Shown here: positions 23,012 through 30,250 of the stretch, in pieces
Position numbering within the stretch: position 1 is the stretch's first letter
Layout of the letters: each line of letters begins with the position of its first letter
Assembly: GCF_902497745.1 (NCBI RefSeq)
Contig: NZ_CABVHJ010000014.1
Location: 108,371-143,691 of the forward strand
Source of the DNA: Pseudomonas fluorescens
GTDB lineage: Bacteria > Pseudomonadota > Gammaproteobacteria > Pseudomonadales > Pseudomonadaceae
Reading direction: 5' to 3'
Length of the DNA stretch: 35,321 bases
Made by a program: the position numbers and the translations under genes
The notes under the pieces: model-generated
Told to the model about the DNA's origin: nothing
What the model saw: only the letters and a program-made list of their open reading frames with translations
Databases searched by the model: none

Positions 23012-24175
23012 ATGAATACCGCTGCCGCTGTTGCCGATTTCCGTACTTATCCGTTGATCAGCGCGCTGGGTGGCGTGCAGAGCCTGGCGGATCGCGTTGC
23101 CATTGCATGGGCCGACGGGCGCATCAGCCAGTTCCACCATGTCTGGTTGCGGGACAACTGCCCATGCCCGCAGTGCGTCTACAACGTCACCCGCGAACAG
23201 GTCTTCGAGATTGTCGATGCCGCTGAAGACCTCAAGCCTGCCGCTGTGCATATCGACACCGATGGCTGCCTGCGCATCGACTGGCAGGACGGCCATCTCA
23301 GCCGTTTCGATCCCGGCTGGTTGCGTGCTCACGCCTACGATGATGAATCCCGCGCCGAACGTCTGGCGGGTAAACCCAAGCCTTACCTGTGGCGCAGCGA
23401 TTTGCAGTTGCCGGTGTTCGAATACGCGGCACTGATGAACGACAACGCCGCCCTGCTGCAATGGCTGATCGCCGTGCGCGACATTGGTCTGACGCAAGTA
23501 CGTGGCGTGCCCACCGAACCCGGCTCGCTGAAGCTCATCGCCCAACGCATTTCTTTCATCCGCGAGAGCAACTTCGGCGTGCTCTTCAACGTGCAATCCA
23601 AAGCCGATGCCGACAGCAATGCCTACACCGCTTTCAACCTGCCGTTGCACACCGATCTGCCGACTCGCGAGCTGCAACCGGGGCTGCAATTTCTGCATTG
23701 TCTGGTGAACGACGCCGAGGGTGGCGAGAGTATTTTTGTCGATGGTTTTGCGATAGCCGATGCGTTGCGCGGTGAAGACCCGGCAGCGTTTCAGGCGCTA
23801 TGTGAAATACCTGTGGAGTTTCGCAACAAGGATCGTCATAGCGACTATCGCTGTCTGGCGCCGATCATCGCTCTGGATGCCTTGGGACGCGTGGCGGAAG
23901 TTCGCATGGCGAACTTTCTGCGCGGCGCGTTCGATACGTCAGTGGAGCAAATGCCACGGTTGTATCGGGCTTATCGACGCTTCATCGCGATGACCCGCGA
24001 GCCGCGATTTCGGTTGATACAGCGACTCAATGCGGGGGAGCTGTGGTGTTTCGATAACCGCCGCACGTTGCATGCGCGCAATGCGTTTGACCCTGCTACC
24101 GGGGCGCGGCATTTTCAGGGCTGCTATGTCGACCGGGATGAATTGTTGTCGCGGATTCTGGTGCTGCAACGCTAG
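23012..24175 (+). CDS. Gamma-butyrobetaine hydroxylase (Fe(II)/2-oxoglutarate dioxygenase)
   Basis: This enzyme hydroxylates gamma-butyrobetaine to L-carnitine using oxygen, 2-oxoglutarate and ferrous iron. The 387-residue protein has an N-terminal zinc domain with Cys50, Cys52, Cys55 and His92, spaced nearly as in human BBOX1. The double-stranded beta-helix core has the iron ligands His210, Asp212 (PLHTDLP) and His354 (RTLHARNAF). Arg in the C-terminal region would bind 2-oxoglutarate. The ATG at 23012 has a strong AAGGAG. It is the last gene of the carnitine run, 24 bases after cdhB, so gamma-butyrobetaine can be taken all the way to glycine betaine. TauD-like relatives are excluded by the zinc domain. 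Confidence 0.92.
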   Translation: MNTAAAVADFRTYPLISALGGVQSLADRVAIAWADGRISQFHHVWLRDNCPCPQCVYNVTREQVFEIVDAAEDLKPAAVHIDTDGCLRIDWQDGHLSRFDPGWLRAHAYDDESRAERLAGKPKPYLWRSDLQLPVFEYAALMNDNAALLQWLIAVRDIGLTQVRGVPTEPGSLKLIAQRISFIRESNFGVLFNVQSKADADSNAYTAFNLPLHTDLPTRELQPGLQFLHCLVNDAEGGESIFVDGFAIADALRGEDPAAFQALCEIPVEFRNKDRHSDYRCLAPIIALDALGRVAEVRMANFLRGAFDTSVEQMPRLYRAYRRFIAMTREPRFRLIQRLNAGELWCFDNRRTLHARNAFDPATGARHFQGCYVDRDELLSRILVLQR

Positions 24176-24213
24176 ACCGCATCATCGTTCTTCGTCGGAA
24201 CGCCGCCCGGAGA

Positions 24214-24288
24214 CAGGCTCGCTCCCACATTTAATCGCATTCCCCTGAATGAACGCGTTCACCTGTGGGAGCGAGCCTGCTCGCGAAG
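24214..24288. repeat. Decayed REPIN after the hydroxylase gene
   Basis: The right arm 24264-24288 is intact (TGTGGGAGCGAGCCTGCTCG core). The left arm keeps only 16 bases (24214-24229), and its outer part is replaced by unrelated sequence. In 24176-24575, besides this and the terminator-like hairpin, a perfect 7-bp hairpin GTCGCAG-CCA-CTGCGAC lies at 24483-24499. Confidence 0.65.
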
Positions 24289-24325
24289 GCGTCAGCAGCA
24301 ACACACCGTTCTCTGATTCACAGGC

Positions 24326-24360
24326 AAAAAAACTCCGATCAAGCCGTGACAGGATCGGAG
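24326..24360 (-). terminator. Rho-independent terminator, minus strand
   Basis: 8-bp perfect stem (24353-24360 with 24333-24340) and a T7 tract read on the minus strand. On the plus strand no T-run follows, so it acts in one direction only. Confidence 0.75.
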
Positions 24361-24500
24361 CTGAGGAGGGTACTGTTGAGGAGCTGCCGTGCGAGGGTGA
24401 CCAAACCTTCGTGTTGCAAGCTGAGTTCAGTGTGCCCACTCCCTTGAGCGGCAAGTTAGCCGAAAACGACCTGTTCATAGCCGTCGCAGCCACTGCGACA
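24326..24500 (-). ncRNA. Candidate small RNA on the minus strand (5' end uncertain)
   Basis: On the minus strand CTCCGATC, a 12-base loop and GATCGGAG (24360-24333) are followed at once by seven T residues (24332-24326), a textbook intrinsic terminator. No minus-strand gene ends here: gbdR stops at 24928 and is followed by its own strong hairpin. Upstream of the terminator the minus strand has C-rich anti-Shine-Dalgarno-like stretches (ACCCTCCTC, GCTCCTCAAC) and a perfect hairpin at 24499-24483. That fits a trans-acting, Hfq-type RNA of roughly 100-170 nt. No promoter is convincing and I do not recognise the RNA. Confidence 0.45.
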
Positions 24501-24575
24501 AAACGCCCTTGCCGTGCCCCGGCGTGGCTACCAGAATCGAGCCACGACCTCCGTTACCGAAGAAGGATGCGCGTC

Positions 24576-24839
24576 ATGATGTATGCCGATTTGATCGATC
24601 AGGAAGATTTGTTGGGCCAGCTCAAGGCGTTGGGTATTCAAGTACCCAGTGGTACTACCGCCGATCAGGCTTGCGAGTGCGCGGTGCGCGGTCTGGATAA
24701 TGTGCGCGCGTTTGAACTGCGCAAGATGGTCAAGGACATGTACACCAGCGGCGCCAGTATTCAGCCGGCGGTGCGTCAGGCGATCGACAAGCAGTTGTTG
24801 CCGGCATTGGCGGACTACCAGCAGAGCCATAGCGCCTGA
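24576..24839 (+). CDS. Small conserved-type hypothetical protein
   Basis: I do not recognise this 87-residue protein. It starts MMYADLIDQEDLLGQLKALG and is predicted almost entirely helical, mildly acidic, with one cysteine pair (ACECA), no signal peptide and no membrane segment. The ATG at 24576 is preferred because AGAAGG lies nine bases upstream; ATGs at 24567 and 24579 are alternatives. Codon use looks normal for the window and the ribosome site is good, so it is likely real. It converges with gbdR across a long perfect hairpin. A link to betaine control is only positional. Confidence 0.7.
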   Translation: MMYADLIDQEDLLGQLKALGIQVPSGTTADQACECAVRGLDNVRAFELRKMVKDMYTSGASIQPAVRQAIDKQLLPALADYQQSHSA

Positions 24840-24847
24840 CAGCAGAT

Positions 24848-24925
24848 CAAAAGATCGCAGCCTTCGGCAGCTCCTACATTGGAATGCATATCCCTGTAGG
24901 AGCTGCCGAAGGCTGCGATCTTTTG
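24848..24925. repeat. Long perfect hairpin (second REPIN class), bidirectional terminator-like
   Basis: Arms of 31 nt, 24848-24878 and 24895-24925, are perfectly complementary, with a 16-base loop. The core is GATCGCAGCCTTCGGCAGCT. The stem base is CAAAAGATC/GATCTTTTG, so T-runs follow the hairpin on both strands. It lies between the convergent small gene and gbdR, two bases from the gbdR stop, and could terminate both. Confidence 0.82.
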
Positions 24926-24927
24926 CT

Positions 24928-26031
24928 TTATAGCCTTACGCTGGCAAACGTCGATTCATTGCGCGCCTGACTCAACGCCGACATCGGCCCCGACAGCGGC
25001 GACATCACGATTGCCTGCGGCAGCGGCAGCATCGCCACTTGCTGGGTGGTGTTGGAGCCTACGCGCTCGTCACGCGGCGGAATGCCGAAGTATTCGCGGT
25101 AGCACTTGGAGAAGTGCGGCGTCGAAACGAAACCACACACCGACGCCACTTCGATGATCGACATCGGCGTCTGCTTGAGCAACTGCCGGGCGCGAATCAA
25201 ACGCAGCTTCAAGTAGTAACGCGACGGCGAGCAGTGCAGGTATTTCTGAAACAGGCGCTCCAGCTGTCGACGCGACACGGCGACGTACACCGCCAATTCA
25301 TCCAGGTCGATCGGCTCTTCGAGGTTGGCTTCCATCAGCGCGACGATTTCCTGCAGTTTCGGCTGATTGGTGCCGAGCATGTGCTTGAGCGGTACGCGCT
25401 GGTGATCCTGTTCGTTGCGGATGCGTTCGTAGACAAACATTTCCGAGATCGCGGCGGACAGTTCACGGCCATGATCGCGGCTGATCAGGTGCAGCATCAT
25501 GTCCAGCGGCGCGGTGCCACCAGAGCTGGTGAAACGGTTACGGTCGAGGGTGAACAAGCGAGTGCTCATGGCCACGCGCGGGAAAGCTTCCTGCATCGCC
25601 GCCAGACATTCCCAGTGCACGCTGCAATCGAAACCGTCGAGCAACCCGGCGCAAGCCAGTGCCCAGCTGCCGGTGCACACGGCGCCGAGGCGCTTGGACT
25701 GGCGCGCCTGGCTTTGCAGCCATGAAACGTGTTCACGGGTGACGGTGCGTTGGATACCGATGCCGCCGCAGACAATCACAGTGTCCAGCGGCGGCGCTTT
25801 GTGCATGGAAGCGTCGGGAGTGATCTGCAGACCGTCACTGGCCCACACCTGGCCACCATCGACGGTGAGGGTGCTCCAGCGATACAGCTCGCGACCGGAC
25901 AATTGGTTGGCCATGCGTAGAGGTTCTACTGCGGAGGCCAGAGAAATCAGCGTGAAATTGTCCAGCAGCAGAAAGCCGATGGATTGAGGCGCACGGTTCT
26001 GGGGTTGGGCCCCGGAGTTGAACGACGTCAT
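24928..26031 (-). CDS. gbdR: Glycine betaine/dimethylglycine-responsive AraC-family activator GbdR
   Basis: GbdR activates betaine, dimethylglycine and choline-related genes in response to betaine and dimethylglycine. The 367-residue protein has an N-terminal DJ-1/GATase-like domain (about 17-205; FLLLDNFTLISLASAVEPLRMAN, VCTGSWALACAGLL). Its C-terminal AraC helix-turn-helix domain spans about 235-330 (LAVYVAVSRRQLERLFQKYL and IIEVASVCGFVSTPHFSKCYREYFGIPP). A roughly 35-residue tail follows. The ATG at 26031 has GAGGAG at good spacing. It is placed between the carnitine genes and sdaB as in P. aeruginosa (PA5380). It is the presumed regulator of gbcA, gbcB, the dgc block, sdaB and cbcXWV in this window. 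Confidence 0.94.
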   Translation of the reverse strand: MTSFNSGAQPQNRAPQSIGFLLLDNFTLISLASAVEPLRMANQLSGRELYRWSTLTVDGGQVWASDGLQITPDASMHKAPPLDTVIVCGGIGIQRTVTREHVSWLQSQARQSKRLGAVCTGSWALACAGLLDGFDCSVHWECLAAMQEAFPRVAMSTRLFTLDRNRFTSSGGTAPLDMMLHLISRDHGRELSAAISEMFVYERIRNEQDHQRVPLKHMLGTNQPKLQEIVALMEANLEEPIDLDELAVYVAVSRRQLERLFQKYLHCSPSRYYLKLRLIRARQLLKQTPMSIIEVASVCGFVSTPHFSKCYREYFGIPPRDERVGSNTTQQVAMLPLPQAIVMSPLSGPMSALSQARNESTFASVRL

Positions 26032-26463
26032 CGCGGTATCTCCTCACACAAAGCGGGTGATGGCCTCAGGCGGAGGCTCTTGTTATTGCCAGCGTTCCCG
26101 CGTGGGAGACGGGCTTTGTTATGACAGAGCAATTGCCATGCCTAAAATTGGATGACCGTTCAATAACTCCTGAAAACGACGTCGCGACGTGTCTATACGA
26201 GACGTCCGACAAAAGGTATTTCGAAGTGCCATCAGCGGGCTGAAAGCCCTGCCCCGTAGCGTGTGAGCAAATCGGTAGCACTTGTGGGAACTGGCCTGCG
26301 CGCAGTTTGTGAGGAGTGTCACCGCAAGCACAGGTGACGGACGGTAGGGGCGCGGATCGTATGTAACAGGTGGGAAAGACTCTTATCTGTTTGCGACGCG
26401 CTAAAAGGTGGCGTGATTTATTGTCCGTGTTCACTTGGTGAGCAGTTTTGACTGGTCTGGCCC
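26032..26463. promoter_or_regulatory. gbdR upstream region, no gene
   Basis: This region holds the gbdR promoter on the minus strand. A perfect 12-bp palindrome, ACGTCGCGACGT, lies at 26179-26190, with further GACGT at 26201, so three GACGT copies cluster within 30 bp. No convincing open reading frame is seen; the longest minus frame (to 26066) is partly translated REP sequence. Confidence 0.4.
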
Positions 26464-26557
26464 CTTCGCGAGCAAGCTCGCTCCCACAGTAGATCTCCAG
26501 AGAACACAAAATGTGTGAACGCCAGATTCCTATGTGGGAGCGAGCCTGCTCGCGAAG
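26464..26557. repeat. REPIN between gbdR and sdaB
   Basis: Arms 26464-26488 and 26533-26557 pair except at two central bases: the left arm has the GCGAGCAAGCTCGC form and the right arm GCGAGCCTGCTCGC. The pair may therefore be a hybrid of two REP subtypes. It sits 22 bases after the sdaB stop (minus strand). Confidence 0.8.
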
Positions 26558-26579
26558 AATTCACCTCGGTGTCACTGAC

Positions 26580-27956
26580 TCAGCACTCCACCGCGCTGAC
26601 CGCCAGCCCTCCCCGCGATGTCTCTTTATATTTGTCATGCATGTCGGCACCGGTATCGCGCATGGTGCGGATCACCCGGTCCAGCGAAATAAAGTGCTGA
26701 CCATCCCCCCGCAAGGCCATCTGCGCCGCGTTGATCGCCTTCACCGCCGCAATCGCATTGCGCTCGATGCACGGCACCTGCACCAGACCACCGACCGGGT
26801 CGCAGGTCAGCCCGAGGTTATGCTCCAGGCCAATCTCCGCCGCGTTGCACAACTGCTCCGGTGTGGCACCCAGGATCTCCGCCAGCCCCGCCGCCGCCAT
26901 CGCGCAGGCCGAACCGACTTCGCCCTGACAGCCAACCTCAGCGCCAGAGATCGAAGCATTCTTCTTGCACAGAATCCCCACCGCCGCCGCACCGAGGAAG
27001 TAGTCGACCACGTTGGCGTCAGTCACCGCTTCGCTGAACTTCATAAAGTAGTGCAACACCGCCGGAATGATCCCTGCCGCGCCATTGGTCGGCGCCGTGA
27101 CCATGCGCCCGCCCGCCGCGTTTTCTTCATTAACAGCCAGCGCAAACAGATTGACCCACTCCATCGCGCTGAGCGTCGAGCCGATCACATTGGGCTTGCC
27201 CAACTCCTGAAGACTGCGATGCAACTTCGCCGCACGCCGCCGTACATTCAATCCGCCGGGCAGGATGCCTTCGTGTTTCAAGCCCTGCTCGACGCAATCC
27301 TGCATCGCTCGCCACAGCTTCATCAGCCCGGCGCGAATTTCTTCTTCACTGCGCCAGACCTTTTCGTTGGCCATCATCAATTCAGCGACGCGAAGATTGT
27401 TCCGCTTGCACAACTCCAGCAATTCAACCGCACTGGAAAAGTCGTAAGGCAATTCAGTGCGATCCAGATCGACCACGCCGCTGGACGCCTGCGCTTGATC
27501 GACGACAAAACCGCCACCCACCGAATAGTAGGTGTCGCGGTGCAGCTCGCCGTGATCGCCCTCGGCCACAATCGTCATCGCATTGGGGTGGAACGGCAGG
27601 TTCTCATCAATGAGACGCATGTCCCGCGCCCAGACAAACGGCACCGCCAGACGACCGTCCAATAACAGTGTGTGAGTTTCACGCAGCGCCTGAATGCGCG
27701 GGCCGATCTGCGACGGGTCGATTGCGTCCGGCCACTCGCCCATCAGCCCCATGATCACCGCGTTGTCGCTGCCGTGACCAATGCCCGTGGCCGACAGCGA
27801 TCCGAACAATTGCACTTCTATACGGCGCACCTGTTCCAACTGGTGCTTGTCCCGTAGCGACTCGACGAACAACGCCGCCGCGCGCATCGGCCCGACGGTG
27901 TGGGAACTGGAAGGGCCGATGCCGATTTTGAACAGGTCGAAAACACTGATAGCCAT
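26580..27956 (-). CDS. sdaB: L-serine ammonia-lyase (iron-sulfur type) SdaB
   Basis: SdaB deaminates L-serine to pyruvate and ammonia, the last step carrying betaine carbon into central metabolism. The 458-residue single-chain enzyme joins the beta domain (SVFDLFKIGIGPSSSHTVGPM at the start) and the alpha domain. The oxygen-sensitive 4Fe-4S cluster is held by Cys343 (EVGCQGEVG), Cys385 (LTCDPVGG) and Cys396 (VPCIERN), the same numbering known for the Legionella enzyme. The ATG at 27956 has AGGAG ten bases upstream; in-frame sequence further 5' is not family-like. Neighbours gbdR and cbcXWV match P. aeruginosa PA5379. Regulation by GbdR is expected from that system. Confidence 0.94.
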   Translation of the reverse strand: MAISVFDLFKIGIGPSSSHTVGPMRAAALFVESLRDKHQLEQVRRIEVQLFGSLSATGIGHGSDNAVIMGLMGEWPDAIDPSQIGPRIQALRETHTLLLDGRLAVPFVWARDMRLIDENLPFHPNAMTIVAEGDHGELHRDTYYSVGGGFVVDQAQASSGVVDLDRTELPYDFSSAVELLELCKRNNLRVAELMMANEKVWRSEEEIRAGLMKLWRAMQDCVEQGLKHEGILPGGLNVRRRAAKLHRSLQELGKPNVIGSTLSAMEWVNLFALAVNEENAAGGRMVTAPTNGAAGIIPAVLHYFMKFSEAVTDANVVDYFLGAAAVGILCKKNASISGAEVGCQGEVGSACAMAAAGLAEILGATPEQLCNAAEIGLEHNLGLTCDPVGGLVQVPCIERNAIAAVKAINAAQMALRGDGQHFISLDRVIRTMRDTGADMHDKYKETSRGGLAVSAVEC

Positions 27957-28393
27957 TGCTGCAGAGCTCCTGAGGATGCCGGTCCGGGACGCAAAAGCGC
28001 CCGCTGGCGGAGCTGCTACGCTCAAGCTGCGATCCGCCGGAATGCCCGCATCATCAGGCTTTTGTCGGGACGCACGGCGTCTGACACCGACGCAATCATG
28101 TCCACCAGCGCCGCGCCGTTTTCACCCCGGTTTTTCGCCGTTTTTGTACGGTTCAGATGGCCATTCGGGGCTGAAAAAAGCTGTAAACGACGTCACTGAC
28201 ACTAGATACGACCATCCCTGTACTGGATACGACCCCCCCTGTAGGCGTCAGATTTTCACTGGTACATGATCGTTGTGACTCGATTGCAAGGCGCCGTGAC
28301 AGAGCTGTCTCCAGAACGCCACCCAACCGCAACCTATAAGTGCGGTGGTCCACAGTCGGAACACTGCCAAAAAAAACACCAAGGAGTCCATCC
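27957..28393. promoter_or_regulatory. Divergent sdaB/cbcX control region, no gene
   Basis: The 437-bp gap between two divergent catabolic genes has no supported open frame. Its clear element is the 21-bp direct repeat at 28205-28243, about 150 bp before cbcX. Several inverted CGGCGGATCGCAG-like patches near 28010-28045 were not resolved into a defined structure. Confidence 0.5.
28205..28243 (+). promoter_or_regulatory. Candidate GbdR operator: 21-bp direct repeat
   Basis: GATACGACC-N2-CCCTGTA occurs at 28205-28222 and again at 28226-28243, exactly 21 bp apart, with 16 of 16 fixed bases identical. This is the expected geometry for an AraC-family activator. GbdR is the local candidate because cbcXWV and sdaB are in its regulon in P. 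aeruginosa. Part of the core (CGACC-N2-CCC) recurs in the gbcA/gbcB gap near 2249. Confidence 0.55.
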
Positions 28394-29338
28394 ATGAAAG
28401 GTTCCCCGTCGTTGTTGTTGGCCGCCATGCTGAGTCTGCCGTTACTGGCGCAAGCTGCAGAACCGGCACAGTGCAGTACCGTTAACTTCTCTGATGTCGG
28501 CTGGACCGACATCACCGCCACCACCGCGACCACCTCTGTTGTGCTTAACGCCCTCGGCTACAAGACCAAGACCACCATGATTTCCGTGCCCGTGACCTAC
28601 AAGTCGCTGGCCGACGGCAAGAACATGGACGTGTTCCTCGGTAACTGGATGCCGACCATGGAAAACGACATCAAGGCCTACCGCGATGCCGGCACCGTGG
28701 AAACCGTGCGCACCAACCTCAAGGGCGCCAAGTACACCCTCGCCGTGCCGCAAGCCCTGTATGACAAAGGTCTGCATGACTTCGCCGACATCGCCAAATT
28801 CAAGAAAGAACTCGACGGCAAGATCTACGGCATCGAGCCTGGCAACGATGGCAACCGTCTGATCCAGAGCATGATCGACAAGGACGCCTTCGGCCTGAAG
28901 ACCGCCGGTTTCAAAGTGGTTGAGTCTTCGGAAGCGGGCATGCTCTCGCAGGTTGATCGCGCGCAAAAACGCGACACCGCCGTGGTCTTCCTCGGCTGGG
29001 CGCCGCACCCGATGAACAAGCGCTTCAAGATTCAATACCTGACCGGTGGCGATGATTTCTTCGGCCCCGATTTCGGTGCGGCGACCGTGGCGACCAACAC
29101 CCGCAAGGGTTATGCCGCGGAATGCAGCAACGTCGGTCAGTTGCTGAAGAACCTGGAGTTCACCGTCGACATGGAAAGCGAACTGATGGGCAACATCCTC
29201 GACGACAAGATGAAGCCTGACGCGGCCGCCAAGGCCTGGCTGAAAAAGAATCCACAAGTGCTCGATACCTGGCTCGCTGGCGTGACCACCATTGACGGTA
29301 AACCTGGCCTGGAGGCCGTGAAAGCCAAGCTTCAGTAA
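28394..29338 (+). CDS. cbcX: Choline/betaine/carnitine ABC-transporter binding protein CbcX
   Basis: CbcX is the periplasmic binding protein, chiefly for choline, of the CbcXWV importer. The 314-residue protein has a signal peptide (cleavage likely after AQA, residue 21). It has the ProX/ChoX-type motifs VGWTDITATTATTSVVLNALGY, VFLGNWMPTM and FLGWAPHPMN, whose tryptophans build the quaternary-amine cage. It is clearly paralogous to CaiX, and KIYGIEPG plus ESSEAGM are shared. The ATG at 28394 follows AAGGAG at ideal spacing. A short GC-rich hairpin separates it from cbcW, as often seen when a binding protein must be made in excess. The upstream 21-bp direct repeat is its likely activator site. 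Confidence 0.94.
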   Translation: MKGSPSLLLAAMLSLPLLAQAAEPAQCSTVNFSDVGWTDITATTATTSVVLNALGYKTKTTMISVPVTYKSLADGKNMDVFLGNWMPTMENDIKAYRDAGTVETVRTNLKGAKYTLAVPQALYDKGLHDFADIAKFKKELDGKIYGIEPGNDGNRLIQSMIDKDAFGLKTAGFKVVESSEAGMLSQVDRAQKRDTAVVFLGWAPHPMNKRFKIQYLTGGDDFFGPDFGAATVATNTRKGYAAECSNVGQLLKNLEFTVDMESELMGNILDDKMKPDAAAKAWLKKNPQVLDTWLAGVTTIDGKPGLEAVKAKLQ

Positions 29339-29347
29339 TCGCTTATG

Positions 29348-29369
29348 CCGGGCGGGTTCGCCCGCCCGG
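29348..29369 (+). terminator. Intercistronic hairpin between cbcX and cbcW
   Basis: CCGGGCGGG (29348-29356), TTCG tetraloop, CCCGCCCGG (29361-29369). A 9-bp all-GC stem with the very stable UUCG-type loop is followed by a broken T stretch (TGTTTATTT). It probably causes partial termination or protects cbcX mRNA. Confidence 0.65.
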
Positions 29370-29404
29370 GCTGTTTATTTCCTTGCATGCGGACGTTCAC
29401 TACC

Positions 29405-30250
29405 ATGCTGATTGATCAGAAAATACCTTTAGGCCAGTACATCGCGGGCTTCGTTGAATGGTTGACGCAACACGGCGCCAACACCTTCGACGCAATCGCC
29501 GTGACCCTGGAAACGATGATCCACGGCGTGACGTTTGCGCTGACCTGGTTCAACCCACTGGTCTTGATTGGCCTGATTGCAATCATCGCCCATCTGATTC
29601 AACGCAAGTGGGGCCTGACCGCATTCGTGGTCGCCTCCTTCCTGCTGATCCTCAATCTGGGGTACTGGCAGGAAACCATGGAAACCCTCGCCCAGGTCAT
29701 GTTCGCGACCCTGGTCTGCGTGGTCATCGGCGTGCCGCTGGGCATCGTCGCCGCACACAAACCGATGTTCTACACTGTCATGCGTCCGGTACTCGATCTG
29801 ATGCAGACCGTACCGACCTTCGTTTACCTCATTCCTACCCTGACCCTCTTCGGGCTGGGTGTGGTCCCGGGCCTGATCTCCACGGTGGTGTTCGCCATCG
29901 CTGCGCCGATCCGCCTGACCTACCTGGGCATCCGCGATGTCCCGCAAGAACTGATGGACGCCGGCAAGGCCTTCGGCTGCTCGCGTCGCCAATTGCTCTC
30001 ACGGATTGAACTGCCTCACGCCATGCCGAGCATCGCGGCCGGCATCACCCAGTGCATCATGCTGTCGCTGTCGATGGTGGTGATCGCCGCACTGGTCGGC
30101 GCCGACGGACTCGGCAAACCGGTGGTCAACGCACTGAACACTGCTGATATCGCCCTGGGCTTCGAAGCGGGCCTGGCGATCGTACTGCTGGCGATCATGC
30201 TCGACCGTATCTGCAAACAACCCGACGCTAAAGTAGGGGGTGACGCATGA
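29405..30250 (+). CDS. cbcW: ABC-transporter permease CbcW
   Basis: CbcW is the inner-membrane permease of the choline, betaine and carnitine importer. The 281-residue protein has about seven hydrophobic segments and the ABC permease coupling loop (ELMDAGKAFGCSRRQLLSRIELPHAMPSI, EAA-type motif near 190-220). MQTVPTFVYLIP is typical of ProW/OpuAB. The ATG at 29405 is chosen by alignment to the family's cytoplasmic start; its ribosome site is weak. An upstream in-frame ATG at 29387 lies within the hairpin tail. The stop overlaps the cbcV start by four bases (ATGA), so the two are translationally coupled. Confidence 0.93.
   Translation: MLIDQKIPLGQYIAGFVEWLTQHGANTFDAIAVTLETMIHGVTFALTWFNPLVLIGLIAIIAHLIQRKWGLTAFVVASFLLILNLGYWQETMETLAQVMFATLVCVVIGVPLGIVAAHKPMFYTVMRPVLDLMQTVPTFVYLIPTLTLFGLGVVPGLISTVVFAIAAPIRLTYLGIRDVPQELMDAGKAFGCSRRQLLSRIELPHAMPSIAAGITQCIMLSLSMVVIAALVGADGLGKPVVNALNTADIALGFEAGLAIVLLAIMLDRICKQPDAKVGGDA

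Noticed and set aside
24380..24450. Sigma-54-type promoter on the minus strand for the candidate small RNA
   Set aside because: GG and GC elements are present, but their spacing (about 18 bases instead of 10) does not fit.
24182..24493. 103-codon minus-strand frame after the hydroxylase gene
   Set aside because: It reads through an intrinsic terminator and a REP arm. A non-coding RNA explains the terminator better.
26066..26509. 147-codon minus-strand frame upstream of gbdR
   Set aside because: Its start is translated REP sequence (CGSELAREGA), which recurs wherever this repeat occurs; no ribosome site.
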